Notes: generated from the sequence alone by a model not told the origin. DNA of 64,000 bases from Planctomycetota bacterium (GCA_021776795.1 JAJFFC010000020.1:347313-411312), one strand, 5' to 3'; shown: positions 51,493-59,788, numbered from the stretch's first letter. A program made the numbers and translations.

Positions 51493-51605
51493 TCGGGCTG
51501 TATTCCGGGTACCTGAGAGTTTCGCCGCCGTTGCGGTTTGCCCCTTCGGTGCCGGGTCTAGGCCCGGACTCTCACACAGCCGTCGTGCGGAGCGCTATTC
51601 TCCTC
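51493..51605 (-). promoter_or_regulatory. glycine riboswitch (gcvT element), single aptamer
   Basis: On the minus strand: GTGAGAGTCC, a GC hairpin, CACCGAAGGGGCAAACC, a variable GC hairpin, then GAAACTCTCAGGTACCCGGA. These match the conserved core of the glycine aptamer (CCGAAGG-GCAA and A-CTCTCAGG-GGA). Only one aptamer is visible. Its position directly before gcvT and a terminator fits glycine-induced read-through. Confidence 0.9.
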
Positions 51606-51647
51606 GCTCTGCTGGAGTCGGTCAACCACTTTGGCCAAGGCCTCAGA

Positions 51648-51676
51648 TTGACGCCCTCAGTAGGGAGGGCTAGACT
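51648..51676 (+). promoter_or_regulatory. sigma70-like promoter of rpmB
   Basis: TTGACG (51648-51653), a 17-bp spacer and TAGACT (51671-51676). Predicted transcription start near 51683, giving a leader of about 34 bases that includes a Shine-Dalgarno (AGAGGGA). It is a conventional promoter in contrast to the leaderless-looking genes. Confidence 0.68.
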
Positions 51677-51716
51677 GTTCGGCCCATTTCTCGTGGGCAT
51701 CTAAGAGGGAATCATC

Positions 51717-52025
51717 ATGGCACGTCGTTGCGAAGTCACCGGAAAAGGCACAACTAGCGGTAAGAGCATTGCTCGCCGCGGTTTGCCGAAAAAGAAAGGC
51801 GGAGTTGGTCTCAAAACCACCGGCCACACCAAGCGCACCTTTAAGTCGAACATCCAAAAGGTTCGCGTCTTGCTGCCCAATGGCACGGTGCGTCGCATGA
51901 AGCTTGCGACTTCCGTCATTAAGAAAGGCGAAATCGAAGTGCGCATCGACGGTCGCATGCAGACCGTCCCCTTGGTGAAAGCCTTGCGCGGGCGCAATCG
52001 CGCCTTCGCGAACAACGCTTCGTAA
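51717..52025 (+). CDS. rpmB: 50S ribosomal protein bL28
   Basis: 102 aa, very basic. M-A-R-R-C-E-V-T-G-K start, followed by the G-L-K-T-T-G-H-T-K-R-T-F region and a basic C-terminus (R-N-R-A-F-A). The N-terminus has one Cys (C5) and lacks the C-x-x-C pair seen in zinc-bearing forms. Binds 23S rRNA late in assembly. Preceded by a clear promoter and Shine-Dalgarno; followed by a strong terminator. Confidence 0.93.
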   Translation: MARRCEVTGKGTTSGKSIARRGLPKKKGGVGLKTTGHTKRTFKSNIQKVRVLLPNGTVRRMKLATSVIKKGEIEVRIDGRMQTVPLVKALRGRNRAFANNAS

Positions 52026-52066
52026 GCGTTTTTTCACCGTCGCGCCCACAAAAGGGCACAAATTCC

Positions 52067-52111
52067 CTCCCGGAAAACCAAAAACATTGGTTTTTCGGGA
52101 GAATTTTTTTG
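52067..52111. terminator. strong terminator after rpmB
   Basis: A long stem (CTCCCGGAAAACCAA with TTGGTTTTTCGGGAG, one mismatch) around an AAACA loop is followed by AATTTTTTTG. It stops rpmB transcription; the reverse side lacks an equally strong T-run. Confidence 0.82.
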
Positions 52112-52117
52112 TTGTCC

Positions 52118-52200
52118 GCCGATGAAGACCAATAGAGCACGACATCTAGTGGTCCCCTTTTGGGGGCAACAGACGTCGCGTTTTCATCGGTGTCCCTTTT
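52118..52200 (+). other. candidate structured RNA upstream of the H1-like gene
   Basis: CCGATGAA (52119-52126) can pair with TTCATCGG (52183-52190), enclosing an inner GGTCCCC-TTTT-GGGGGC hairpin. The sequence lies between the rpmB terminator and the next gene and has no good open frame. It could be the leader of the next gene or a small RNA. Confidence 0.25.
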
Positions 52201-52224
52201 CACTTCCTTGTGGGATGCCTTAAC

Positions 52225-52236
52225 ACTGGATCCAGT
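52225..52236 (+). promoter_or_regulatory. 12-bp perfect palindrome before the H1-like gene
   Basis: ACTGGATCCAGT is a perfect inverted repeat placed directly upstream of the Shine-Dalgarno (AAGGAG) of the Lys-rich protein gene. It is a possible operator for a dimeric regulator, or part of a leader hairpin. Confidence 0.3.
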
Positions 52237-52249
52237 AAAAGGAGTCAAC

Positions 52250-52696
52250 ATGGCTGCACGGAAGAAAGCTGCACCGAAACGCAAGGCCGCCAAAAAGGCG
52301 ACCAAGCGCAAGGTAGCAAAGAAACCTGCCAAGCGTAAGGCGACCAAGAAAAAGGCCACCAAACGCAAGGCGACTAAGAAAAAAGCGACCAAACGCAAGG
52401 CGACCAAGAAAAAGGCCACCAAGCGTAAGGCGACCAAGAAAAAGGCCACTAAGCGCAAGGCGACCAAGAAAAAGGCCACCAAGCGCAAGGCCAAGAAGAA
52501 GGCTACGAAGCGTAAGGCCACTAAGAAAAAGGCCACGAAGCGTAAAGCCACCAAGAAAAAGGCTACCAAGCGTAAGGCAACCAAGAAAAAGGCCACCAAG
52601 CGCAAGGCAACCAAGAAGAAAGCCACTAAGAAGAAGGCTACTAAGCGTAAGGCGACCAAGAAGAAGGCCACTAAGCGCAAGACGACTCGGCGCTAG
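52250..52696 (+). CDS. histone-H1-like Lys/Ala/Thr-repeat DNA-binding protein
   Basis: 148 aa, of which almost all is a degenerate 10-residue repeat (K-A-T-K-K-K-A-T-K-R) present about a dozen times, underlain by a 30-bp DNA repeat. Composition is nearly only Lys, Ala, Thr and Arg; there are no acidic residues. It is predicted disordered or helical when bound to DNA, like bacterial H1/Hc1-like nucleoid proteins, and is likely to condense DNA or bind RNA. ATG 52250 has a good AAGGAG Shine-Dalgarno about 6 bases upstream. Copy number of the repeat may vary between strains. Confidence 0.78.
   Translation: MAARKKAAPKRKAAKKATKRKVAKKPAKRKATKKKATKRKATKKKATKRKATKKKATKRKATKKKATKRKATKKKATKRKAKKKATKRKATKKKATKRKATKKKATKRKATKKKATKRKATKKKATKKKATKRKATKKKATKRKTTRR
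52320..52680 (+). repeat. 30-bp tandem repeat within the H1-like gene
   Basis: About a dozen imperfect copies of a 30-bp unit of type AAGGCGACCAAGAAAAAGGC, continuing with CACCAAGCGT. One shortened unit occurs near 52490. Synonymous changes between copies suggest the protein sequence is under selection. Confidence 0.75.
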
Positions 52697-52784
52697 CAGA
52701 TTACTGCCCCGAGCCGCATGACCCAAAAGGGTCCTCCGGATGAATCCCGGACCGGCACTCAACTTTGAGATGCCGATGAAGAGT

Positions 52785-52823
52785 CGGCCCCGGACAGTTC
52801 TCTGTTCGGGGCCGGTCCTTTTT
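52785..52823 (+). terminator. terminator after the H1-like gene
   Basis: A 13-nt GC-rich stem (52785-52797 with 52802-52814, one G-U) with a TTCT loop is followed by TCCTTTTT. It separates the H1-like gene from hup. Confidence 0.82.
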
Positions 52824-52875
52824 CAAGCTCACAAAGCTCCCCCCCTTTCTTGCCCCCCTGAATCAATTACCCGAC

Positions 52876-53148
52876 ATGAACAAGCGAGAACTCGTCGATT
52901 CCGTCTGCTCCCACCTCGAGACCACTAAGGCTGCCGCCGAAGAAACGGTCAACGTGGTCCTCAAGTCCATCCAGCAAGGTTTGTCCGAGCATGGTCAAGT
53001 CTCTGTGGCCGGTTTTGGCACGTGGACGGTCCGTCAGCGGGCTGCACGCACCGGTCGCAATCCGCAGACCGGTGAGCCGATGGAAATTAAAGCCAGCACC
53101 AGCGTTGGTTTCAAGCCTGCCAAGGCCTGGAAAGATTCCTTGAACTAG
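52876..53148 (+). CDS. HU-family DNA-binding protein
   Basis: 90 aa, standard length. M-N-K-R-E-L-V-D start, V-S-V-A-G-F-G-T-W near residue 44, R-T-G-R-N-P-Q-T-G-E in the DNA-embracing arm and F-K-P-A-K-A-W near the end, all hallmarks of the HU/IHF family. It bends and compacts DNA. Its place next to the H1-like gene forms a nucleoid-protein pair. Followed by a hairpin terminator. Confidence 0.94.
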   Translation: MNKRELVDSVCSHLETTKAAAEETVNVVLKSIQQGLSEHGQVSVAGFGTWTVRQRAARTGRNPQTGEPMEIKASTSVGFKPAKAWKDSLN

Positions 53149-53174
53149 GGTCTAGGCGCTGCTGCGCCTACAAG

Positions 53175-53207
53175 CCGCCGTCATGCCTGTGCATGATGGC
53201 GGTTTTC
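53175..53207 (+). terminator. terminator after the HU gene
   Basis: A 12-bp stem (CCGCCGTCATGC with GCATGATGGCGG, one mismatch) with loop CTGT is followed by TTTTCC. It lies between hup and the convergent metG. Confidence 0.78.
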
Positions 53208-53216
53208 CTTTGGCAA

Positions 53217-54980
53217 TCAGGCTTGCGCCGCAGCTTGTTGCTCCAGGCGTTCGCATTCGGCGGCGATGGTGTCGTCGTCGATCTTGGCGAACAACACACC
53301 AGCTTCGTCCAAGGCCAAGCCTGCCGGTACATGCGAGACGGCTCCTAAGCCCCACTGTGAGCCGTCGGCCAAATCGGCACATGCTCCCAGCATGGAGCGC
53401 AAGCGGCCCGCAGCGCCCGGGCAATAGGGCGAGAGGCGGCGGCTGAGCAGTTCGAGGTAAGCGATGCAGCGTTCGATGGTGGCTGCACAGCGCGCACGTT
53501 CCGTTTCGTCGTCGCTCTTGGCCAGTTTCCATGGTTCCATGGCATCGAAGAATTGGTTCAGAGCCGCAGAGCCGGCGACAAGCGCGTGGCAACTCTTGCG
53601 GAACTCTTGGGCTTCGAGATGGGTGCCGACGGCTTCGAACTGGCGATCCGCTTCTTGCAGGGAATCATGATGGCGCAGGTCATCGACTACGGCGGCATCG
53701 ACCTCTGGTGTGTGGCCTTCGTAGCGCTTACCGGCGAACTTCAATACGCGGCTGGCTAAGTTGCCAATCTTGTCGGCAAGGAGCGCGTTGTTGGTGACTT
53801 GGAACTCCTGCCACGAGAACTCGCTGTCGGCCGTCTCCGGCGCGGACATCAAGACGTGAAAGCGCGCGGCATCGGCATCGAAATTGGCAAAGAAGTGGTC
53901 GTTGTCGAGATACCAACCGTTGGAGGTGCTGAATTTGCGCCCCTGTAGGTTGTAAAACTCGTTTGCGGGGACCGCCCACGGCAGAACCATGGCTTTGCCT
54001 TCCCAGGCATCTTTTTGACCAAGCAGCATGGAGGGGAAGACCACGACATGGAAAGCAATGTTGTCCTTACCAATAAAGTGCACCAGGCGCGTATCTTCGC
54101 CTTGCCACCAACTCTTCCAAGCCTCGGGCTCGCCTTGCGCTTCAGCCCATTCCATGGTCGCACTGAGGTAGCCGATGGGGGCATCGAACCACACGTAAAG
54201 CACTTTGCCTTCGCCGCCCTCGATGCCTTCTGGAAGAGGAACGCCCCACGGCAAGTCGCGCGTGATGGGGCGTTCGTGCAGATCCTTGAACATGGCCTGC
54301 ACATAACCGTCGACGTTGGGCTTCCAGCCTTTGATGGGGTGAGCGGCGTCTTCGCCGTCGTACCAGGCGCCTAAGCCTTGTTCCTTCAGCTTTGGCAAGT
54401 CCAAGTACCAGTGCGTCGTGGGCTTCAACACCGGATTGCTGCCATCAATCAGGCTCACCGGGTTCTTCAACTCCTTGGCGTCGACCCAAGTCCCGCATTG
54501 GGGGCATTCGTCGCCACGGGCTTTGTTGAAATCGCAGTTGGGGCACGTGCCCTCTAGGTAACGGTCCGGCAAGAAGCGCGAGGTCGCCTCGGAGAACCAT
54601 TGTTCTTCGGTGCGCTCCTGCAGAAAGCCATGCTCATGCAGCGCTAGAAAGAACTTTTGGCTGGCGTCGACATGATGCTTGCAGCGCGCGGTGCCGGAAA
54701 ACATGTCGAAGGAAATGCCGAAGCGATCAAACAGCCCCTTGATGTCTTTGTGCCAGCGGTCGACATAGCTGCGATAGTCGAGGCCTTCTTGTTCGGCCTT
54801 GAGCGTAATCGCGACGCCATGTTCATCGGTGCCGCAGACGTAAAGCACGTTTTCGGGGCCCTTGGCCATGCGTAAATAACGCACGTAAACATCGGCGGGG
54901 AGGTAGGCGCCGGCGACATGGCCAAAGTGAATCGGCCCATTGGCGTAGGGCAGGGCGGAGGTGACCAGATAGCGGGTCAT
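53217..54980 (-). CDS. metG: methionyl-tRNA synthetase
   Basis: 587 aa. Class I signature H-F-G-H (A-N-G-P-I-H-F-G-H near residue 20), zinc-knuckle C-P-N-C and C-P-Q-C pairs (about 142-161), and K-F-S-T-S as the KMSKS loop near residue 348. Anticodon-binding domain follows; the C-terminal tRNA-binding EMAP-like extension is absent. Charges initiator and elongator tRNA-Met. Last gene of the minus-strand operon; DUF1844 is 11 bp upstream. Confidence 0.97.
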   Translation of the reverse strand: MTRYLVTSALPYANGPIHFGHVAGAYLPADVYVRYLRMAKGPENVLYVCGTDEHGVAITLKAEQEGLDYRSYVDRWHKDIKGLFDRFGISFDMFSGTARCKHHVDASQKFFLALHEHGFLQERTEEQWFSEATSRFLPDRYLEGTCPNCDFNKARGDECPQCGTWVDAKELKNPVSLIDGSNPVLKPTTHWYLDLPKLKEQGLGAWYDGEDAAHPIKGWKPNVDGYVQAMFKDLHERPITRDLPWGVPLPEGIEGGEGKVLYVWFDAPIGYLSATMEWAEAQGEPEAWKSWWQGEDTRLVHFIGKDNIAFHVVVFPSMLLGQKDAWEGKAMVLPWAVPANEFYNLQGRKFSTSNGWYLDNDHFFANFDADAARFHVLMSAPETADSEFSWQEFQVTNNALLADKIGNLASRVLKFAGKRYEGHTPEVDAAVVDDLRHHDSLQEADRQFEAVGTHLEAQEFRKSCHALVAGSAALNQFFDAMEPWKLAKSDDETERARCAATIERCIAYLELLSRRLSPYCPGAAGRLRSMLGACADLADGSQWGLGAVSHVPAGLALDEAGVLFAKIDDDTIAAECERLEQQAAAQA

Positions 54981-54991
54981 AGCCCCAGAAC

Positions 54992-55252
54992 CTACTTGCT
55001 GCGCTCGAGAACCTGGAATTGCAGGTCGGAGATGTACTTGTCGAGCGTCAGGCGCTCACCTTCTTCCAGATTGTCTCCACATTTCTCGCGCAACATGACG
55101 AGGTCATCGACCACAGAGCGTGCCATGTCGACATTGGGCTCCTGTTGCGGTGCGCCGGGGATTTCAATCATGCCGAGGGCGTAAAAGCCCTGCATGGCAA
55201 TCTTCTGCAGGAACAGGCGGAAATCTCCGCCGGGAGGAGAGGCTGGACTCAT
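54992..55252 (-). CDS. DUF1844 family protein
   Basis: 86 aa, helical and acidic. It fits the DUF1844 family in size and in the A-x-x-x-I-D-x-L-x-x-L-x-x-K-T-type helix (V-V-D-D-L-V-M-L-R-E-K). Family function unknown. The start overlaps the pyrG stop by 4 bases. Confidence 0.8.
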   Translation of the reverse strand: MSPASPPGGDFRLFLQKIAMQGFYALGMIEIPGAPQQEPNVDMARSVVDDLVMLREKCGDNLEEGERLTLDKYISDLQFQVLERSK

Positions 55253-56895
55253 CTTGATTCGACTTCGACTGCCGCCGGGGAATCGGCGGCTTGATCTTGG
55301 CTTTGAAGGGCGGTTTTGACAAAGGCTTGGAACAGTGGGTGCGGCACCAAGGGTTTCGATTTGAACTCAGGGTGGTACTGCACCCCAATGTAGAACGGAA
55401 GTTCGCTCAATTCGACAATCTCGACCAATTCGCGCTGCTCATAAACTCCGGCACTCAAGAGGCCGGCCTTCTCTAGGCGTTCGCGATAGTCGCTGTTGTA
55501 TTCCCAACGGTGGCGATGGCGCTCAAAGACCATGTCGCGTCCGTAAATCTCGGCGCTGCGGGTGCCCTCAATCAGGCGACAGGCATAGGCGCCAAGGCGC
55601 ATGGTGCCACCCTTATCGGTGACTTTGCCTTGTTCATCCATGAGATGGATGACCGGTTCGGTGCAATTCTCATCGGCCTCGGTAGTGTTGGCGTTTTCGA
55701 GGCCAAGCACGTTGCGCGCAAATTCAATTGTCATGGCTTGCATACCGAAGCAGATGCCAAAGGTGGCGAGCTTGCGTTCGCGCGCCCACTTCAGGGCGCG
55801 AATCTTGCCTTCCAAGCCGCGTTCGCCAAAACCGCCGGGAATCAACAGGCCGTCGATGCCGCCAAGAATGGTGTCGATGTCGCCCTCGGCGCAGTCATCG
55901 GCAAGAATCTTGCGGAAACGCACTTTGGTATTGAGCGCGGCACCTGCGTGGGCCAGCGCTTCATAAATCGACTTGTAGGCGTCGTGCAGTTGGATGTACT
56001 TACCCACCACGGCAATTTCGATTTCGTGCTTGGGGTTAGCCCAGCGTTCCCGCAGGTCTTCCCAATCGCTCATGTCGAGCGGCGCCGAAGTCTTGAGCTG
56101 CAGCTTTTGCACCAAAGCGCGGTCGAGGCCTTCGCGCTGAAGGTCCAGCGGCACCTCGTAAATGGTGGTTTCGACGTCTTGTTCCTGAATGACGTCGTCT
56201 GGGCGCACATTGCAGAACAGAGAAATTTTCTCGCGCATGCCCGGGGTCATCGGCTTTTCGCAGCGGCATACGAGGACATCTGGCTGCAGGCCAATCTCGC
56301 GCAACTTACCGACCGATTGCTGCGTCGGCTTGGTCTTCATTTCGCCCGACGCCTTGAGATAAGGCAACAGGGTCAGGTGTACGAACATGGCATGGCCAGG
56401 TTCTTGCTTGAGTGCGAATTGGCGGATCGCTTCCAGAAAAGGAAGCGACTCAATGTCACCTGCAGTGCCGCCGACTTCAATGATCGCGACATCGGTGCCG
56501 GCGGGGGCGCCGCGACGAATCGCGTCTTGGATGGCGTCGGTGATATGCGGAATCACCTGCACGGTTTGGCCGAGGTATTCCCCGGCGCGTTCGCGGCGAA
56601 TGACTTCGGAGTAAATCGACCCCGTGGTGGCGTTGCTGTGGCGACCAATCGGTGCTTGCGAAAAGCGTTCGTAATGCCCCAAGTCGAGGTCGGCCTCGTA
56701 ACCGTCTTCGGTCACATACACCTCGCCGTGTTCATAGGGGGACATAGTCCCCGGGTCGACGTTGATGTAAGGGTCGAGCTTTTGAATCGAGATTTTTAAG
56801 CCTCGTTTCTCCAGCAGGACGGCAATAGCAGCGGTGGTAATTCCCTTGCCTAGGGAAGAAACCACGCCACCGGTGACAAAGATGAAGCGGGTCAT
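55249..56895 (-). CDS. pyrG: CTP synthase
   Basis: 548 aa. N-terminal amidoligase domain with F-V-T-G-G-V-V-S-S-L-G-K-G (P-loop) and L-D-P-Y-I-N-V-D-P-G-T-M; C-terminal glutaminase with G-I-C-F-G-M-Q holding the catalytic Cys and a Q-Y-H-P-E-F His-Glu pair. It makes CTP from UTP with glutamine. The CTP feeds the KdsB encoded by the overlapping upstream gene. Confidence 0.97.
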   Translation of the reverse strand: MTRFIFVTGGVVSSLGKGITTAAIAVLLEKRGLKISIQKLDPYINVDPGTMSPYEHGEVYVTEDGYEADLDLGHYERFSQAPIGRHSNATTGSIYSEVIRRERAGEYLGQTVQVIPHITDAIQDAIRRGAPAGTDVAIIEVGGTAGDIESLPFLEAIRQFALKQEPGHAMFVHLTLLPYLKASGEMKTKPTQQSVGKLREIGLQPDVLVCRCEKPMTPGMREKISLFCNVRPDDVIQEQDVETTIYEVPLDLQREGLDRALVQKLQLKTSAPLDMSDWEDLRERWANPKHEIEIAVVGKYIQLHDAYKSIYEALAHAGAALNTKVRFRKILADDCAEGDIDTILGGIDGLLIPGGFGERGLEGKIRALKWARERKLATFGICFGMQAMTIEFARNVLGLENANTTEADENCTEPVIHLMDEQGKVTDKGGTMRLGAYACRLIEGTRSAEIYGRDMVFERHRHRWEYNSDYRERLEKAGLLSAGVYEQRELVEIVELSELPFYIGVQYHPEFKSKPLVPHPLFQAFVKTALQSQDQAADSPAAVEVESR

Positions 56896-57665
56896 GACGG
56901 GGGGGACGAGTGGTCGCGAACGCGTTCCAGGAACCTATCGTAGTCTTGCCGCGTGTCGATTCCGGGGAAAGACCGCGGCCAGTCGATAACTTGCAGAGAA
57001 AGACCATGTTCGAGCAGCCGCAACTGCTCCAAGCCCTCTGTTTTCTCGAGCGGCGTTGGCGCCCATCCAGCGAAGGCAGCGAGAGCTTCGCGGCGATAAG
57101 CGTACATGCCGACATGCAAGCGCGGCGCGACGCCACCAGCCAAACGAGCGTGCGGAATGGCAGCGCGCGAGAAATACAAGGCGCGACCATGGACAGCGCT
57201 CACGACTTTGACCGCTGCCGGGTCTTCGACTTGTTCTGGAGCCAGTGGGGCGGCCAAAGTCGCGACCTCGGCACCGTCGCGCACGGCCGCAATCAGGCGA
57301 TCGATGGCCTCGGGTTCGATTTCCGGCTCGTCGCCCTGCACATTGACCACGATTTCCACATCGGGCAGGTCTTGGACCACCGCCCACACCCGATCACTGC
57401 CCGAGGGCAGGTCGCTTGGAGTGAGGCAGGCGGTCACGCCGCAGGATTCCGCGATGGCCGCGAGTGCAGGATCATCGACCGCGGCGATGACCTGATCGGC
57501 CAGTTGGCTTTGCAAGCAAGCCTGCAAGGTATGTGCGAGCAAGGCTTGCCCACTTTCTGCGAGCAGTAACTTGTCGGCTAAACGGGTCGATGCCCGACGC
57601 GCGGGCACGACAAGGATGGTCTTCTTCGACTGCGGCTTAGCGCCCGCCACCAGAGGCCGCGCCAT
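56892..57665 (-). CDS. kdsB: 3-deoxy-manno-octulosonate cytidylyltransferase
   Basis: 257 aa. V-V-P-A-R-R-A-S-T-R-L (Arg-rich nucleotide loop) near residue 19, then D-D-P-A-L, S-G-S-D-R and N-V-Q-G-D-E-P. It activates Kdo as CMP-Kdo for lipid A-core assembly, which indicates an outer membrane with LPS-like glycolipid. ATG 57665; overlaps pyrG by 4 bases and the upstream lipoprotein gene by 29 bases. Confidence 0.92.
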   Translation of the reverse strand: MARPLVAGAKPQSKKTILVVPARRASTRLADKLLLAESGQALLAHTLQACLQSQLADQVIAAVDDPALAAIAESCGVTACLTPSDLPSGSDRVWAVVQDLPDVEIVVNVQGDEPEIEPEAIDRLIAAVRDGAEVATLAAPLAPEQVEDPAAVKVVSAVHGRALYFSRAAIPHARLAGGVAPRLHVGMYAYRREALAAFAGWAPTPLEKTEGLEQLRLLEHGLSLQVIDWPRSFPGIDTRQDYDRFLERVRDHSSPPS

Positions 57666-58338
57666 GTGCCTGGCGCAGGGCGTTTTCGCGCTGAATGCGC
57701 TCGCGTTCCTTGAGAAAGAAGTTTTCGCCCTCGGCATTGTCGACGACTTGCACCGAACGTTGCGTGTCATAGACCACGCGCACGGTGTCGGCACTATTGC
57801 GTGCGACTTCCATCTTGTCATCGCCCATGGCTTGGCCCCAGTTCAAGGTCCAGCTTTGGTCGCCGCGGCGCACCACAATGGCCACGCTGGCACCCGGCAT
57901 GCGTTTGATGTCGCTTTCGGCTTCGTCAAAGTATTCGAACTCTTCCAAGCTCTTCAACAGCGCACCCATCTTGATGTCACTGATGACTTTATAGTCCGCC
58001 GAGGCACGTTCTTGGGTGTAGTAGTCCGACTGCGAAACATAGGCCTCGTTGTAGAGGCCGATGGTGGTGTTCGAGCGGAAGTATTTCACCGTGACTTGGC
58101 AGGGTGCAGTCTCTGGGTAGATCCCTTCGTCGGCCAATTCGGCGAGCATTTCGGCCTCGCGGCGGGCGGCTTCGGCTTCGGCAGCACTGCCGAGGACCTG
58201 GTCCTCACCCATCAATGAGGAGGCCGAACCGCTGACCTGAGACGAGTCCCCGTAGGATTTCGTCTGCTGTGGGCCGCCTGCACAGGCGGTGAGAAGGCCC
58301 AAAAGAAGGGCAAAAAAGAGTGTGGGACGAGCTTGCAT
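57637..58338 (-). CDS. lipoprotein of unknown function
   Basis: 233 aa. Signal peptide with lipobox (L-L-T-A-C-A, Cys near residue 19). The mature part has an acidic helical segment (about 45-75) and a mixed alpha/beta domain (about 80-215) of no recognised family. First gene of the lipoprotein-kdsB-pyrG-DUF1844-metG operon; a 29-bp overlap with kdsB suggests translational coupling. TAGGAT lies about 35 bases upstream on this strand. Confidence 0.72.
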   Translation of the reverse strand: MQARPTLFFALLLGLLTACAGGPQQTKSYGDSSQVSGSASSLMGEDQVLGSAAEAEAARREAEMLAELADEGIYPETAPCQVTVKYFRSNTTIGLYNEAYVSQSDYYTQERASADYKVISDIKMGALLKSLEEFEYFDEAESDIKRMPGASVAIVVRRGDQSWTLNWGQAMGDDKMEVARNSADTVRVVYDTQRSVQVVDNAEGENFFLKERERIQRENALRQAHGAASGGGR

Positions 58339-58407
58339 GGGCATTCGCTTGACGCGGGACCGAAGGCACAATCATCCTATGCCAGCCCCTTTCCCGCAAG
58401 GGTCCCC

Positions 58408-59010
58408 ATGGGAAGCAATCACCGAGCCTCGAAAAAGCCCACCTGGCGCAAGCTGGTGGTGTACCTTTGTGCCTTCGCCCTGATCGGCCTCGCCGATCCG
58501 CGCTGGCCCTCCTTTCTCGTCGGATGTGCCTTTGTCGCAGCCGCATGGGGCATGCGCTTATGGGCATTTGGCCACCTGGACAAGAACCAATTGTTGGTCA
58601 CCACTGGGCCTTATGCGCACACGCGAAACCCGGCGTACTTCGGCACCTTTCTGGCCATGGTGGGGGTCGCCCTCGCCGCTGGCAATGTCGAGAGCCAGCG
58701 CGGCCAGGCCGTTTGGGGCTTCTCAGTGCTCCTTTGCTTGGCCTTTTTCTTGTTTTATATGCCAAGGAAAATGAAGCGCGAATACCGCCGCCTGCAAGGG
58801 TTGTTCGGTGACGAGGTCAACGAGCATGCGGCCAACGTGCCCAACTTCTGGCCTCGCCTGCGCCCCTGGAGAAGTGGGCAACAGCGCAACTTCTCCTGGG
58901 AGATGGTGCGCGAGAACCATGAACTGTCTTGGGGGGTGGTGCTGGCAGTGGTCATGGCTTTGGTGTGGACGGCTCCTTATTGGTCGCCATTCAAAGCTTG
59001 GGGCGTGTAA
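58408..59010 (+). CDS. isoprenylcysteine/phospholipid methyltransferase-like membrane protein
   Basis: 200 aa with about four TM segments. Contains L-L-V-T-T-G-P-Y-A-H-T-R-N-P-A-Y-F-G (near residue 70), the SAM/substrate signature of the ICMT/PEMT family. It probably methylates a lipid or small membrane substrate. Divergent from the lipoprotein-kdsB operon with a 69-bp gap. Confidence 0.78.
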   Translation: MGSNHRASKKPTWRKLVVYLCAFALIGLADPRWPSFLVGCAFVAAAWGMRLWAFGHLDKNQLLVTTGPYAHTRNPAYFGTFLAMVGVALAAGNVESQRGQAVWGFSVLLCLAFFLFYMPRKMKREYRRLQGLFGDEVNEHAANVPNFWPRLRPWRSGQQRNFSWEMVRENHELSWGVVLAVVMALVWTAPYWSPFKAWGV

Positions 59011-59016
59011 GCCACC

Positions 59017-59712
59017 ATGACTATGCCCATGGCGTCGTGGTCACGTGCCTCCTATGAGGCCGCCGACCGACGGCTCCTCAGTCGTGATAGCGCTTGGAAG
59101 CCAGCGGTTTGGCTGGTGAAAGATGGCCCGACCGGGGAATCACGCATTGTCAAAGATGCGCGCCAGCTGCCGTGGTATTCGCGCTGGTTGGCGACCCTGC
59201 TCGGGAATCGCGAAGCGCGCATTCTCAGTCGTTTACAAGGCTTAAGCGGCATGCCGCAGCTGCGCGAGCGGATTGACCGACATGCCTTCAGCATGAATGT
59301 TCTGGATGGCGAGCCCCTCACGCCCGATGTCTTTGCCTTGGCGCCGCGGCGCTTGGCCGATCAGCTTCTCGCCCACGCCGACGCCATCCATCAGCGCGGG
59401 GTGTATCACCTGGATCTGCGTCAGCGCCAAAACCTGTTGGTGGGCGCAGGATTGCAGTTGCAGGTGGTCGATTTCGGTGCGGCATGGGCGCCTTGGCCGC
59501 CGCTGCGCTGGCTTCTTGGCCGGGTGCTGCGTGGCGTCGACCGCTCGGCGGCTTGGAAGTATCTGGCGCGTTTCGCTCCCGAGGAGCTGCGCGCGGAGGA
59601 AGCCGAAGCGCTTTGGCGCGGGTTGCGCTGGCGCAAGCTATGGATTTTTTCGCCATATCGTTCGCGTGGCATCGAAGAGATTCTGCAGGAAAAGCGGCAT
59701 CAAGATGTCTAG
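59017..59712 (+). CDS. lipopolysaccharide-kinase-like / RIO-like small kinase
   Basis: 231 aa. Protein-kinase-type motifs: candidate Lys in R-I-V-K-D-A near residue 46; catalytic loop G-V-Y-H-L-D-L-R-Q-R-Q-N (near residue 132); and V-V-D-F-G-A-A (DFG-type). Arg-rich C-terminus. The pattern recalls Kdo kinases and RIO-like kinases that phosphorylate LPS cores. No glycine-rich loop is obvious. Lies 6 bp after the methyltransferase gene, so the two are likely cotranscribed. Confidence 0.7.
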   Translation: MTMPMASWSRASYEAADRRLLSRDSAWKPAVWLVKDGPTGESRIVKDARQLPWYSRWLATLLGNREARILSRLQGLSGMPQLRERIDRHAFSMNVLDGEPLTPDVFALAPRRLADQLLAHADAIHQRGVYHLDLRQRQNLLVGAGLQLQVVDFGAAWAPWPPLRWLLGRVLRGVDRSAAWKYLARFAPEELRAEEAEALWRGLRWRKLWIFSPYRSRGIEEILQEKRHQDV

Positions 59713-59759
59713 CGCCGAAGACAAATTGCACCACAAGATGTGGCACCACAAGATTTTGC

Positions 59760-59788
59760 TTGGAATCTAATTTTCAAGACAATATATT
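59760..59788 (+). promoter_or_regulatory. promoter of the LysM gene with leaderless geometry
   Basis: TTGGAA (59760-59765), 17-bp spacer, TATATT (59783-59788), then 6 bases and the ATG at 59795. The predicted start of transcription falls on or next to the A of the ATG. No Shine-Dalgarno. Confidence 0.6.

Noticed and set aside
51606..51650. A second glycine aptamer upstream of the first.
   Set aside because: No CCGAAGG-GCAA or CTCTCAGG core was found there.
51919..52680. A minus-strand frame of hydrophobic repeats (L-V-A-F-F-L-V-A-L-R) opposite the H1-like gene.
   Set aside because: It is the antisense of the Lys-repeat coding sequence and has no start signal.
55510..56799. A 429-aa plus-strand frame over pyrG.
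   Set aside because: Antisense shadow of a strongly conserved CTP synthase.
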